Source of the DNA: Breoghania sp. L-A4
GTDB taxonomy: Bacteria > Pseudomonadota > Alphaproteobacteria > Rhizobiales > Stappiaceae
NCBI RefSeq assembly: GCF_003432385.1
Contig: NZ_CP031841.1
Location: 2,023,579 to 2,087,578 of the forward strand
Direction: 5' to 3'
Length of the DNA stretch: 64,000 nucleotides
In this document: positions 20,038-30,702 of the stretch, piece after piece
How the letters are laid out: each line of letters begins with the position of its first letter
Position numbering within the stretch: the first letter of the stretch is position 1
Program-made: the position numbers and the translations under genes
Notes under the pieces: generated by a model
What the model saw: only the letters and a program-made list of their open reading frames with translations
Database searches by the model: none
What the model was told of the DNA's origin: nothing

Positions 20038-20601
20038 ATGTCATCGTGGACCACTGCGGCGTCGGGTCTCTTCTACGCCGTGGCGCTGGCCCTGGGCATC
20101 ATGTGCTGGGTGGCCGATATCGCGAAGGACCGGATCTACGATCAGGTCGCCGCGCAGCGGCTTGGCGAACGCTGGCTGGAGGCCGCCCATTGGCTGGCCG
20201 CCAATCTTGCCTTCGGCACGCTTGCCGCCCTGGCCTGCGTGGCGGTCGCCTTCGTTGTGGCGGCGCTGCCGCTTGGTGATTTTGCCGTGGACGCGCAGGC
20301 CCAGGCCGCGCGCAGCCAAAGGATCTACTGGCTGAAGTTCGCGCCTCTCGTGCTGTGTTTCATCGCCCTTTCCGCCATGCCCTGGGACCTGTATGCGAGT
20401 GCGGTGCAGATCGGCGCGGCGGTCTCGTGCCTGTGGTGCGTGCGCGCGCTGGCCGTCGGCGGGCACGCCGTTTGGAGCGGCGCGACCGTCACCGGCCCTG
20501 CGTTGTGGTGGGTTGCGGCGTTGGCCGGGTTGCTGGGGATCTGCCTGTTCGTCGCGGTGTTTCTCGGAGTGGTCAGGATTCCCGGGTTCCGGATGTTCTG
20601 A
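20038..20601 (+). CDS. Hypothetical membrane protein
   Basis: The 187-residue protein has about four hydrophobic segments: near the start (GLFYAVALALGIMCWVADIA), residues ~55-80, ~105-125 and a C-terminal ALAGLLGICLFVAVFLGVV. I recognise no family. ATG 20038 is preceded by a strong purine-rich ribosome site (GGAGGAGGGG), so it is very likely expressed. It begins 65 bp after the uracil-DNA glycosylase, separated by a short stretch of GATTGCC-like repeats. A MITE lies 17 bp downstream. Confidence 0.6.
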   Translation: MSSWTTAASGLFYAVALALGIMCWVADIAKDRIYDQVAAQRLGERWLEAAHWLAANLAFGTLAALACVAVAFVVAALPLGDFAVDAQAQAARSQRIYWLKFAPLVLCFIALSAMPWDLYASAVQIGAAVSCLWCVRALAVGGHAVWSGATVTGPALWWVAALAGLLGICLFVAVFLGVVRIPGFRMF

Positions 20602-20618
20602 CCGCTTCGCCACGGGAG

Positions 20619-20891
20619 CTAGAGCGTTTCCTTGTCAAATGGAACCATTCTGCGGAGATGAATTTTGTCGAGGATCAAGAGGATTGGCGAAGGGCATATC
20701 GCGGATATGGCCGAGACGGCCTCGCCGATAATCGGGAAAATTCATCCCGCCCAAAGGGTTGGTCGAAACCGGCCGTCCGCCGCGTCAACGGCCTCCGCCG
20801 TAGCATGGGCTACGCCGTTCGCCCGTTTCCTCGCGGATCGAACCGGTGTGGACCAACAGAATTGATTCCATTTAACAAGGAAACGCTCTAG
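20619..20891 (-). mobile_element. MITE-like element, family A, copy 2 (273 bp)
   Basis: This is the inverted twin of the element at 5069-5340, about 98% identical by eye. Both ends are complete: CTAGAGCGTTTCCTTGTCAA on the left, its complement on the right with one change, and CTAG at both termini. The right-hand CTAG contains the TAG stop of the bpt gene. The body is non-coding. CTAG at each end suggests CTAG, or its central TA, as the insertion target. Confidence 0.82.
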
Positions 20892-21634
20892 TCGAACCGC
20901 GTCCAGCCCTGGCTGCCGAGATATTCCTGCGGCTGGAAGCGGGTCTTGTAGTCCATCTTGCGCGAGCCGCTGACCCAATAGCCGAGATAGACATACGGCA
21001 GGCCCATGCGGCGGGCGCGCTCGATATGGTCGAGGATCAGGAAGGTGCCGATCGACATCTTTGTGAAATCGGGATCGAAGAACGAATAGACCATCGACAG
21101 CCCGTCGGAGAGCACGTCGGTCAGCGCCGCGGCGACGAGTTTGCCCGACCGGGCCCGGTCCAGGCCGGAGCCTTCCAGCCGCTCGCGATATTCCACCACG
21201 ATCGTGTTCACGTGGGTGTCCTCGATCATCAGCGCATAGTCGAGAAGCCCCATGTCGGCCATGCCGCCGGCCGCGTGGCGGGCGTCGAGATAGAGCCGGA
21301 ACAGATCGTACTGCTCACCCGAGGGCGCGGCCGGCAGCTGCTCGCCGACCAGCGAGCGGCCCAGTTTCAGCGCCCGCCGGAAGGATTTCGTCCATTTGAA
21401 CTGATCCACGAGAATGCGCACCGAGGTGCAGGCGTGGCAGTCCTCGCAGGCCGGACGGTAGGCGATGTTCTGGCTGCGCCGGAAGCCGCCATGGGTCAGC
21501 ACGTCGTTCAGGGCCGGAGCGTGCTCGCCGACGAGATGCGTGAACACCTTGCGCTCATGCTTGCCTTCCAGATAGGGGCAGGGTGCGGGGGCGGTCAGGT
21601 AGAATTGAGGGTTGTCGGTTACGGCGCGTGTCAT
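20888..21634 (-). CDS. bpt: Aspartate/glutamate leucyltransferase (arginyltransferase family)
   Basis: Enzymes of this family transfer leucine (or arginine) from aminoacyl-tRNA to N-terminal Asp or Glu of proteins, marking them for ClpS/ClpAP degradation. The 248-residue protein has the N-terminal block [17 protein letters not shown], the ATE_N signature [16 protein letters not shown], and the ATE_C part with [20 protein letters not shown] and [20 protein letters not shown]. Bacterial members are mostly Bpt-type, hence the symbol. It lies 29 bp after the SLC13 gene on the same strand. Its TAG stop lies within the CTAG end of a MITE. Confidence 0.92.
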   Translation of the reverse strand: MTRAVTDNPQFYLTAPAPCPYLEGKHERKVFTHLVGEHAPALNDVLTHGGFRRSQNIAYRPACEDCHACTSVRILVDQFKWTKSFRRALKLGRSLVGEQLPAAPSGEQYDLFRLYLDARHAAGGMADMGLLDYALMIEDTHVNTIVVEYRERLEGSGLDRARSGKLVAAALTDVLSDGLSMVYSFFDPDFTKMSIGTFLILDHIERARRMGLPYVYLGYWVSGSRKMDYKTRFQPQEYLGSQGWTRFD

Positions 21635-21663
21635 CGCATCTGTCTCGCACGCAAGGTATCATC

Positions 21664-23499
21664 TCAGAAGGAATAGTACCACGGCGCGAGCAATGTGAAA
21701 GAGAGCCAGATAATCAGCACCAGCGGCGTGCCGGCGCGCAGGAAATCGCTGAAGCGGTAATGCCCCGGTCCCATGACGATCAGGTTGGTCTGATAGCCGA
21801 TCGGGGTCGCGAAGGAACTGTTGGCGGCAAAGATCAGGCAGACGATGAAGGCCTCCGGATCGACGCCGGTGCGCGCGGCGATGCCGGCGGCGATCGGCGT
21901 GAACAGCACGGCGGTGGCGTTGTTCGACAGCACGTTGGTCAGCACCGCGATCAGCAGGAACAGCGCCGACAGGATGACCCGGGGCGACTGTCCCTCCATG
22001 GCGTTGACAAGCGCCTCCGCCACGGCCTCCGCTCCGCCGGTGGCCTCGAGCGCCGTGGCGGCGGCCAGCGAGGCGCCGATCAGCATGAAGATGCGGCTGT
22101 CGATGGCGCGCAGCGCCTGGCGCACGTTCAGGCAGCCCATCATCAGCATCGCGAAGGCGCCCGCCAGCGCCGCTGTGGCGATTGGCAGCACACCGGTTGC
22201 CGCGCAGGCCACCACCAGCATGAAGATCGTCAGCGCCCGCGGCGCATACTGGCGTTGCGGCACCTCGGCCGCCGACCAGTCGAGCAGCAGCACGTCGTGG
22301 TTGCCGCGCAGCGATTCAATGTCGCCGCGCGTTCCCGCGAGCAGCAGCACGTCGCCGGCCTCGAGTCGGATGTCGGTCATGGCCATGCGCGGCATCCGCG
22401 AGCGCCGTTGCAGCCCCAGCACCACGCAACCGGTTTCCGCCCGCAGGCTCGCCTGCGCCGTGGTGCGGCCGATCAGCCGCGAGCCGGGCGCCACCACGGC
22501 CTCCGCCAGGGTCGCCGCGCCCTCGCTTGCCGGCTGCTTGTCCTCGCTGGGCTGCTGCTCCACGCCCTCCGAGCCGATGATCGCGTGCCGTCCCGACAGC
22601 GCCCGTGTCAGCGCCGAGCGGGTGGCGGCGACGATCACCGTGTCGCCGGGCTCCAGCACGAGGTTGTCGAAGGGCGGCAGGAAGGGTTTCTCGCCACGTT
22701 GCACCAGACGGACGGTCATGTCCTTCAGGCTGGGGAACATGCCGGCGACCGACGTCGTTCCCACCAGCGGATGGTCGTAGCTGATGGCGATCTGCGCGAT
22801 GAACTGCTTGCCGCCCGCGCCTGTCTGCAACTCGTCCGCCATCGTGCGCCGCGGCTTCAACAGACGCGGCATGACGAAGACGATGTAGACAACGCCGATC
22901 AGCGCCAGCACCGTCCCCAGCGGCGTGAAGGTGAAGAATTTCAGCGTGACGTCGGTGCTGCGCCGGGCGACATCGGCCACCAGCAGGTTGGTGGACGAGC
23001 CGATCAGCGTCGTCATGCCGCCCAGGATCGTGATGAACGACAGCGGCATCAGCACCTTGGTCGCCGATGTTCCCTGAGCGCTCGCAAGCGCCACCAGAAC
23101 GGGCAGGAACATCACCACCACAGGCGTGTTGTTGAGAAACGCGCTGATGGCTCCGACGACCAGCAACAGCGGTGTTGTCGCGCCGATGCGGCTGCCGCGG
23201 AACATCCGCATCAGCAGCTGCGCGGGCTTGTCCAGCGCATCCGTCTGGAACAGCGCCTGGCCGATGGTCAAGAGCGCCATCACGGTGATCAGCGCGGGAT
23301 TGGCGAAACCGGCAAGGAACTGGGTGGGACCGAGCGGGCCTGTGGGGGTCTGGAGCGGCAGGATCGTGAAAATCAGAATGAGCGCGACCACGGAGCCGAG
23401 AGCCACCGCCTCGATCCGGAACCGCTCCATCGCGTAGAGCACGATGGTGCCGGCGATCACGATGAACGTGAGCGCCATTTGGAGACCAACTACCGTCAT
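21664..23499 (-). CDS. SLC13/DASS-type permease with two RCK_C domains
   Basis: The 611-residue protein has two blocks of hydrophobic helices (about 5-200 and 420-611) flanking a cytoplasmic region with two TrkA_C-like (RCK_C) domains, recognisable by GDTVIVAATRSAL and GDVLLLAGTRGDIESL. The SLC13 signatures SAFLNNTPVVVMFLPV and TNVLSNNATAVLFTPIA, one per half, mark the two Na+/substrate hairpins; the late SFATPIGYQTNLIV is also typical. It probably imports anions such as sulfate or dicarboxylates with sodium, but the substrate cannot be read from sequence. It is in a run with RDD and bpt genes. Confidence 0.88.
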   Translation of the reverse strand: MTVVGLQMALTFIVIAGTIVLYAMERFRIEAVALGSVVALILIFTILPLQTPTGPLGPTQFLAGFANPALITVMALLTIGQALFQTDALDKPAQLLMRMFRGSRIGATTPLLLVVGAISAFLNNTPVVVMFLPVLVALASAQGTSATKVLMPLSFITILGGMTTLIGSSTNLLVADVARRSTDVTLKFFTFTPLGTVLALIGVVYIVFVMPRLLKPRRTMADELQTGAGGKQFIAQIAISYDHPLVGTTSVAGMFPSLKDMTVRLVQRGEKPFLPPFDNLVLEPGDTVIVAATRSALTRALSGRHAIIGSEGVEQQPSEDKQPASEGAATLAEAVVAPGSRLIGRTTAQASLRAETGCVVLGLQRRSRMPRMAMTDIRLEAGDVLLLAGTRGDIESLRGNHDVLLLDWSAAEVPQRQYAPRALTIFMLVVACAATGVLPIATAALAGAFAMLMMGCLNVRQALRAIDSRIFMLIGASLAAATALEATGGAEAVAEALVNAMEGQSPRVILSALFLLIAVLTNVLSNNATAVLFTPIAAGIAARTGVDPEAFIVCLIFAANSSFATPIGYQTNLIVMGPGHYRFSDFLRAGTPLVLIIWLSFTLLAPWYYSF

Positions 23500-23576
23500 G
23501 CACTGCCCGCGTTATCGCGTTTCATCAACACTGTTGGCACCAACCAATCACCCGAGCGGTAACCGGTTCTTGCCCG

Positions 23577-24098
23577 TCACGCAAGCGGCCCATTCGCCGG
23601 TGTGTTGATGACGAGCGTACCGAGGATGATATCGTGCAGAAGACGTTTGCGGTCGGAAAACAGCGACACGAGCAGCACAAAAGGTGTGATCACGCTGACG
23701 GAAATCCAGAACAGCACCAGATGCACCGCCGCCAGCAGCGGATACATCCGTCCGCCGTGCCACAGCCGCATCTCAAGCCCCATGGCGCGCATGCCCGGGG
23801 TGGCCGATGCCGGGCCGCCCAGCGTGAAGGCGGTGTACAGCAGCGCCACGCCCTGCCACAGGAACGCATAGGCGAGCCAGCCGAGACCCAGGGTGAAGAT
23901 GCCGACAAAGAAGATGACGACGGCCGCGACGCAGGTGAGCAGGATGATGGCGATGGTGTCGATGAAAAACGCGAAGATCCGCTTGGTGCGCAGCCCGTCG
24001 AACAGCTCGGGCTGGCTGAGCGGATCGAAGGCCTGTGCCCGCGGTGCGTCGTTGTCGTGAGCCTGCGCCATGTCGGTCCGCGCGATATCCTGCGTCAT
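23577..24098 (-). CDS. RDD family membrane protein
   Basis: The 173-residue protein has a polar ~35-residue N-terminus, then LRTKRIFAFFIDTIAIILL, the Arg/Asp-Asp motif region of the RDD family. Three hydrophobic segments follow, with GMRAMGLEMRL in the second half and FSDRKRLLHDIILGTLV at the end. RDD proteins are small integral membrane proteins of mostly unknown function; some are Na+/H+ antiporters. Association with the bpt gene is common in Rhizobiales. Confidence 0.88.
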   Translation of the reverse strand: MTQDIARTDMAQAHDNDAPRAQAFDPLSQPELFDGLRTKRIFAFFIDTIAIILLTCVAAVVIFFVGIFTLGLGWLAYAFLWQGVALLYTAFTLGGPASATPGMRAMGLEMRLWHGGRMYPLLAAVHLVLFWISVSVITPFVLLVSLFSDRKRLLHDIILGTLVINTPANGPLA

Positions 24099-24174
24099 CG
24101 TAATGATCCCTGAAATGCAATGAACAGGTGGTGAGCGGGGACGCCCCTGTCAATATGACGCAGCCCGTGGGCTC

Positions 24175-25401
24175 TCACCGGCCGGAGGTCTCCGCCACCT
24201 TGAGCCAGTCCACCTTGAAGCCGCGGGTGCGCAGCATCTCGATGATCTGCCGCGCGTGATCCGAGTCGCGGGTCTCCATGGTGACGTCGAGCGAGGCGCC
24301 CTTGGCCGGCACGTCGAGAAACAGCCGGTGGTGCGAGACATCGAGGATATTGCCGTCGAGATCGCCGATCAGCGTCGAGATGTCGCCCAGCACGCCCGGC
24401 CGGTCGGGGATCTCCATGCGGATGGTCACCATCCGTCCCTCGCGCGCCAGCTCGCGGGTGATGATGGAGGCGAGCAGCCGCGGGTCGATGTTGCCGCCGC
24501 TGAGCACCAGGGTCACGCGCCGTCCCCTGAACCGGTCGGGATGCGTGAGCAGGGCGGCGAGGCCCGCCGCGCCGGCTCCCTCCGCCACCGTCTTCTGCAG
24601 CTCCAGGAAGGCATTGACCGCGGTCTCGATGGAGGCCTCGGGCAGCAGGATGATCTCGTCGACGACCTTGGCCACAATCTCGCGCGTCAGCGTTCCCGCC
24701 GTCGCCACGGCGATTCCCTCGGCCAGCGTGTTGCCGGCGCAGGGCGCCTGCGCGCCGTGAAGCGCGTTGTGCATCGAGGGGTAGAAGGCGGTCTCCGCGC
24801 CGATGATCTCGATTTCGGGCTTGAGCGCCTTGGCCGCGATGCCGACGCCCGAGATCAGGCCGCCGCCGCCCACCGGCACGACGATGATCTCCGTGTCCGG
24901 CGCGTCCGCGAGAATCTCCAGCGCGATGGTGCCCTGGCCGCGGATGATGTCCGGATCGTCGAAGGGATGCACGAACACCAGGTTTTTGGCGTCCGCGATG
25001 CGATACGCCTCCGCTTGCGCCTCCGCGACGCTTTCGCCCGCCAGCACCACCTGCGCGCCATAGGCCCGGGTGGCGGCCGTCTTCACGTGCGGCGTCGTCG
25101 TCGGCATGACGATGGTCGCCGGGATGCCCAGCCGTGTCGCGTGGCAGGCCAGCGCCTGGGCGTGGTTGCCGGCCGACATGGCGATGACGCCGCGCGCGCG
25201 CTCCTCGGCGCTGAGCGTCAGCAGTTTCGTCAGCGCGCCGCGTTCCTTGAAGGCGTTGGTGCGCTGCTGGTTCTCGAACTTCACCCAGACATCCGCGCCG
25301 GTCAGGATGGACAGGCGCGGCGCCGGCAGCAGCGGTGTGCGCACGACCTCGCCTTCGATGGCGGCGGCGGCGTCCTGGATGGTGGCGAGCGTGATCTGCA
25401 T
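24175..25401 (-). CDS. ilvA: Threonine ammonia-lyase (threonine dehydratase)
   Basis: This PLP enzyme deaminates threonine to 2-oxobutanoate, the first step toward isoleucine. The 408-residue protein has the PLP lysine in RTNAFKERGAL, the SAGNHAQALA phosphate-facing loop, the glycine-rich PVGGGGLISG, and a C-terminal ACT domain from about residue 330 (MEIPDRPGVLGDISTLIGD). This is the shorter single-ACT form; catabolic or biosynthetic use cannot be told apart from sequence alone. It lies upstream of the RDD gene on the same strand. The motif has Ala (NAFKERG) where many members have Ser before the Phe-Lys. Confidence 0.93.
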   Translation of the reverse strand: MQITLATIQDAAAAIEGEVVRTPLLPAPRLSILTGADVWVKFENQQRTNAFKERGALTKLLTLSAEERARGVIAMSAGNHAQALACHATRLGIPATIVMPTTTPHVKTAATRAYGAQVVLAGESVAEAQAEAYRIADAKNLVFVHPFDDPDIIRGQGTIALEILADAPDTEIIVVPVGGGGLISGVGIAAKALKPEIEIIGAETAFYPSMHNALHGAQAPCAGNTLAEGIAVATAGTLTREIVAKVVDEIILLPEASIETAVNAFLELQKTVAEGAGAAGLAALLTHPDRFRGRRVTLVLSGGNIDPRLLASIITRELAREGRMVTIRMEIPDRPGVLGDISTLIGDLDGNILDVSHHRLFLDVPAKGASLDVTMETRDSDHARQIIEMLRTRGFKVDWLKVAETSGR

Positions 25402-25531
25402 GGGGGGCCTGCGCGGCGTTGCGGTGGCGCCGATGTGCCACCAAGCACCACACTAATGCAAGCGCGCGCCGCAGCGTCCTGCGTACAAGCCCTTACGGGA
25501 TTCCTCCAGGAACGGCGACCAAGCCTCTGAA

Positions 25532-25645
25532 GCGACTCGTCTTTCGGCCTTTGTTGACTCAGAACCTCAGGCGCTTGAATCAGTTTGCCAGCGGCCTGAA
25601 TCAATATGACAGGTCGTTGAATCACGTCGTGAGCCGATTGAGTCA
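25532..25645. repeat. Phased array of six GANTC sites at 21-22 bp spacing
   Basis: GANTC pentamers start at 25534, 25556, 25577, 25598, 25619 and 25640, so spacings are 22, 21, 21, 21 and 21 bp. The last five sit in an octamer (T/C)TGANTCA in which the middle base takes C, A, A, A and G, while the flanking bases are kept. The 13 bp spacers share a weaker CAG or GAG near their centre. GANTC is the target of the alphaproteobacterial cell-cycle methylase CcrM, and 21 bp is two helical turns, which would place all sites on one face. It lies in the 285 bp gap between ilvA (start side) and lysE (stop side). Confidence 0.85.
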
Positions 25646-25685
25646 ACGGGCGTCGTCATATCCGCAAAAATGCGGAGCTTGCCGC

Positions 25686-26306
25686 TCACGCCATTTGCAG
25701 GCTGACCGCGGTGCTCACGAGCATCAGCGCCGCCAGCGTGCCGTTGACGATCCGGAAGCGCAGCGGACTGTTGGCGAGGCGGGCGAGAATCCTGCCGCCG
25801 GCGATCCAGCCGAAATTGACCGCGCCGCCGAGGCAGAAGAACGTGATGGCGATGGTCGTCGCGTCCGCGACATAGCGCTCGGGGGAGACGAACTGCGAGA
25901 TGGCGGCGATCTGCATCGCGTAGGCCTTGGGGTTGAGCGGGTGCACCCAGAAGCCGCGCAGGAAGCCCGGCGCTCGGCTGTCTGCAGGCATGGGCGCATC
26001 CACCGGCCGCGGTGACGCCATCGCGATCGTCCAGGCGAGATAGACGATGTATCCCAGGCAGGCGACGCGCAACGCGTTCCACAGCCACGGCAGACCGGTG
26101 ACGATGGCGAGCAGCCCGGCCACGGCCAGCACGTAGATCATCGAGAATCCGAACAGCGTCCCCAGCCAAAACGGCACCGTGCGGCGCACTCCATAGGTGC
26201 TGCCGTAGGCGAGAAACGCCACATTGGCCGGACCCGGCGTGCCGGTCAGCGCGATGATGTACAGACACAGCAGGAGGTACTGATCGAGAGACATGATGGC
26301 AGGCAT
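25686..26306 (-). CDS. LysE-family amino-acid exporter
   Basis: LysE/RhtB proteins export amino acids or related metabolites. The 206-residue protein has about six hydrophobic segments and the family N-terminus with TGTPGPANVAFLAYGSTYG; HPLNPKAY is the typical mid-protein block. ATG 26306 has a good ribosome site (AAAGGAG, 7 bp upstream). The gene is divergent from a GntR/aminotransferase regulator whose start is 72 bp away, so that regulator likely controls this exporter. Confidence 0.88.
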   Translation of the reverse strand: MPAIMSLDQYLLLCLYIIALTGTPGPANVAFLAYGSTYGVRRTVPFWLGTLFGFSMIYVLAVAGLLAIVTGLPWLWNALRVACLGYIVYLAWTIAMASPRPVDAPMPADSRAPGFLRGFWVHPLNPKAYAMQIAAISQFVSPERYVADATTIAITFFCLGGAVNFGWIAGGRILARLANSPLRFRIVNGTLAALMLVSTAVSLQMA

Positions 26307-26358
26307 GGGGCCGCTCCTTTGGCATGGCCCGCATGATTGAAGGTGACAGATACGTGAT

Positions 26359-26374
26359 ACAATCGTTATATTGT
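26359..26374. promoter_or_regulatory. Candidate MocR operator
   Basis: ACAAT-N6-ATTGT is a perfect inverted repeat in the 72 bp between the divergent lysE and mocR starts, followed by a third ACAAT half-site at 26380-26384 just inside mocR. MocR-type regulators commonly bind such sites in the shared promoter region. Confidence 0.5.
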
Positions 26375-26378
26375 TCTA

Positions 26379-27772
26379 ATGACAATATTCTCCGATCTCC
26401 GGGGCGACGCGGGCGGCGACACGCCCATCGGCGCCCGCCAGCTTGAAGCCTTCCTGCGCGACCGCATCGCCTCCGGCGTCCTGCCGGAGGGCACGCGGCT
26501 GCCGCCGGTGCGCGAGGCGGCCTGGCAGCTCAACTGCGCGCCGGGCACGGTGTCGCGCGCCTATCAGGCGCTCACCGTCTCGGGCCTGACGCACGGCGTT
26601 GTCGGCCGTGGCACCTTCGTGGGCGAGGGGCCGCGGCTGCTGACGATGCCGTTCAAGCCGTCCGATCCGGCCCGCGTGATCGATATGGCGGTGAACTGTT
26701 TCCTGATGGAGCCGGCGGGTGATTTCCTGCGCGAGGGTCTGGAGGCGGCGGGCGCGCGGGCGGCTGCGGGCACGACACCGCTCGACTATGTCGGGGAAAT
26801 GGGCGCGGCCGGCGACCGCGAGGCGGCCTTGCCCTATCTCGCCCGCTGGCGTCACGACATAACCCCGGACACGGTCTGCATTCTCAACGGTGTGCAGTCG
26901 GCGCTGTCGGCGGCCTTCGGTTCGCTGGTGCGGCCGGGCACGGGCATCGCCTGCGATCAGGTTACCTATCCGGGCATGTTGAGTGCCGCGGCGCTCAACG
27001 GCGTGAAACTGCTGCCCGTGACCATGGACGGACAGGGGATGTGCCCGGACGCGCTGGACGCCTGCTGCCGCGCCAATGCGGTCTCGCTCGTGGTGCTCAT
27101 GCCGAGCGTGCAGAATCCCACCGGCCGGCCGATGCCGGTCAAACGCCGCGAGGCCATCGCCGAGGTCGCGGCGCGCCACGCGTTGACGATCGTCGAGGAC
27201 GAGATATACGGCTTTCTCAGCGCGGATTCGGGATCGAGTTTCTCGGCTCTCCTTCCGGAGCAGACGTTGCTGGTCACCGGCATGTCGAAATGCATCGCTC
27301 CGGCGATGCGCATTGGATACGCGGCGGGGCCGGGGCGTCTGGTGCGCCGGGTCGCCGGCGCGCACAACGCCATGCAGATGATGGCCTCGGCCCTTCTGTC
27401 CGGCATCGCCAGCCAGGTGATCCGCAACGGGGCGCTGGACCGGCGCATCGAGGCGATCCGGCGCGGCGTGCGCCAGCGCGCGGAGTACGTTTCGAAAACG
27501 CTTCCCGGCCTTGCCGAACCGGATCTGCAGGGCGGGCTGGCGTGGCTGACGCTGCCCGGTGGCTGGCGGGGGATGCCTTTTGCGCGGAGGCCGAGGCGCT
27601 GGGCGTGCGGGTGAGCAGCGGACACGTCTTTTCCGCCGAACGCACGCTGGCGCCCAACGCGGTGCGCATCAGCTTCGTCTCCGTCGAAGGCGATGCGCGG
27701 TTCCGGCAAGGCATCGACACGCTGGCCGAACTCGTCGCCCGGCCCTATGCCGGCGGCGCCATGGCGCCGTAG
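26379..27772 (+). CDS. MocR-type transcriptional regulator (GntR HTH plus aminotransferase domain); frame broken once as read
   Basis: The protein joins an N-terminal GntR winged helix (RDRIASGVLPEGTRLPPVRE, then NCAPGTVSRAYQAL) to a fold-I PLP aminotransferase-like domain. Visible are NGVQSALSAAF, MPSVQNPTGRPM, IVEDEIYGFL and the PLP lysine in TGMSKCIAPAMRIGY. Adding one G to the GGGGG run at 27568-27572 extends the frame through DAFCAEAEALGVRVSSG to a natural stop, giving 464 residues, the normal family length. Without it the last ~50 residues are lost. It is divergent from a LysE exporter, so it probably senses an amino-acid-like ligand and controls export. Confidence 0.9.
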
Positions 27773-27850
27773 CCGGCATGCGGCCCGATTGACTCAGTGA
27801 CACGTCCATGGCGACGGCGCTCGAGATCGGTATGATCTCGATGACAAGGT

Positions 27851-27956
27851 TCATACCCCCGCGATCGTCGTCCTCGGCCTTGTGCCGAGGATCCATGTTT
27901 TCAAGGACTTATGAATGGTCGGGACGAGCCCGACCATGACGAGGGAGGGGGCTTCT
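27851..27956. repeat. Double-hairpin dispersed repeat, copy 2
   Basis: This is the second copy of the unit at 4119-4221, in the same orientation. Hairpins are CCTCGGC-CTTGT-GCCGAGG and GGTCGGG-ACGA-GCCCGACC. A further perfect hairpin, CGAGATC-GGTAT-GATCTCG, lies just before it at 27822-27840. All are in the ~360 bp gap between the mocR stop and the hemB stop, which are convergent. Confidence 0.75.
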
Positions 27957-27992
27957 CGGCTCTGTCATCAGTCTCACAGCGGCTTCGCCGTT

Positions 27993-28100
27993 ATGAATCA
28001 ACCGTGCCTTTCGCGCTCCGCCCCAAGCCCCTGGCGCGACTCGCTTTTCCGTGCGGCTTGAATCACCGTCTCAGGCCGTTGAACCAGCGCTGTTGAATCG
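27993..28100. repeat. Second, degenerate GANTC array near hemB
   Basis: GANTC sites start at 27995, 28038, 28060 and 28095, with a decayed copy (GAACC) at 28081; a further isolated GACTC lies at 27791. The 22 and 21 bp steps between 28038, 28060 and 28081 repeat those of the array at 25532-25645, and both arrays open with GCGACTCG followed by a T-rich CTTTTC or TCTTTC spacer. The two arrays are therefore homologous. Together they flank the lysE/mocR pair. Confidence 0.7.
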
Positions 28101-28130
28101 ACGCGTGAAGTCTCCGTCGCGGGCCGGCCG

Positions 28131-29375
<1,245 letters not shown>

Positions 29376-29410
29376 TCACGACGCATGGCCTTGCGGGAGG
29401 AACCGGGCGG

Positions 29411-30550
29411 ATGGAATTCGATCTCACCGAGGAACAGCGCGCTTTCCAGGACATGGCCGCGTCCTTCGCGACCGAGGAGATGGAGCCGTATGCGCGCGAC
29501 TGGGACGAGAACGCCACCTTTCCGGTGGAAACCCTGCGCAAGGCGGCGGCGCTGGGTTTTGGCGGCATTTATGTGCGCGACGATGTCGGCGGCTCGGACC
29601 TGACGCGGCTGGACGCGGCGATCATCTTCGAGGAACTCGCCAAGGGCTGCACCTCGACCGCCGCCTATATCTCCATCCACAACATGGCGTCGTGGATGAT
29701 CGATACCTACGGCAACGACGAGCAGCGCGCGAAATGGCTGCCCGATCTGTGCTCCATGAACACCTTTGCCAGCTATTGCCTGACCGAGCCGGGCTCGGGG
29801 TCGGACGCGGCCGCCCTGCGCACCCGCGCCACACGCAACGGCGACGACTATGTGCTCAACGGCTCCAAGGCGTTCATCTCCGGCGGCGGCGTGGCGGACG
29901 TCTATGTCTGCATGGTGCGCACGGGCGACGAGACGCCTTCCGGCATTTCCTGCATCGTGGTGGAAAAGGACACGCCGGGCCTGTCGTTTGGCGCGCAGGA
30001 GCAGAAGCTCGGCTGGAAGAGCCAGCCCACCGCCCAGGTGAATTTCTCCGAGTGCCGCGTGCCGGCGGCGAATCTGATCGGCGCGGAGGGGCAGGGCTTC
30101 CGCATCGCCATGGCGGGGCTCGACGGTGGGCGGCTCAACATCGGCGCCTGTTCCCTGGGCGCGGCGCAGACCTGCCTGGAGCGCGCCATCGCCTACATGA
30201 AGGAGCGCAAGCAGTTCGGCCAGGCGCTTGCCGAATTCCAGGCGCTGCAGTTCCGCGTCGCCGACATGGCGACCGAGCTCGAGGCCGCGCGGCTGCTGCT
30301 GCACAAGGCGGCGTCGCACGTCGACGCCAAGACCCACGACGCCACCCGCCTTGCCGCCATGGCCAAGCGGCTGGCCACCGATGTCGGCTTCACGGTGGTC
30401 AACGAGGCGTTGCAGCTGCACGGCGGCTATGGCTATCTGCGCGACTATCCCATCGAGCGCTATCTGCGCGACGTCCGCGTGCACCAGATTCTCGAGGGCA
30501 CCAACGAGATCATGCGCCTGATCATCGCGCGAGAGCTGTTCCGGCAGTAG
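29411..30550 (+). CDS. Acyl-CoA dehydrogenase, probably isobutyryl-CoA dehydrogenase
   Basis: This FAD enzyme likely oxidises isobutyryl-CoA to methacrylyl-CoA in valine breakdown, passing electrons to ETF. The 379-residue protein begins [16 protein letters not shown] and has [18 protein letters not shown], the FAD/substrate block [26 protein letters not shown] and the C-terminal [17 protein letters not shown], whose Glu is the expected catalytic base position. The isobutyryl assignment rests on context: the next genes encode a 3-hydroxyisobutyryl-CoA hydrolase and a 3-hydroxyisobutyrate dehydrogenase. Another short branched-chain acyl-CoA substrate is possible. Confidence 0.88.
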   Translation: MEFDLTEEQRAFQDMAASFATEEMEPYARDWDENATFPVETLRKAAALGFGGIYVRDDVGGSDLTRLDAAIIFEELAKGCTSTAAYISIHNMASWMIDTYGNDEQRAKWLPDLCSMNTFASYCLTEPGSGSDAAALRTRATRNGDDYVLNGSKAFISGGGVADVYVCMVRTGDETPSGISCIVVEKDTPGLSFGAQEQKLGWKSQPTAQVNFSECRVPAANLIGAEGQGFRIAMAGLDGGRLNIGACSLGAAQTCLERAIAYMKERKQFGQALAEFQALQFRVADMATELEAARLLLHKAASHVDAKTHDATRLAAMAKRLATDVGFTVVNEALQLHGGYGYLRDYPIERYLRDVRVHQILEGTNEIMRLIIARELFRQ

Positions 30551-30702
30551 GTCAAGCGTCCCTTGCGACACATCTGTTGTGCGCGAGGCCGGCAGCTTCC
30601 GCGCGTCAACCGCCTTGGCAAGGTCCCGGATAGACTTTATCTCTTGGAGCAACCGATTGCGGGCCTCCTCCCGCGCGCCTCCCGAAAGATCGCCGGACAA
30701 CC

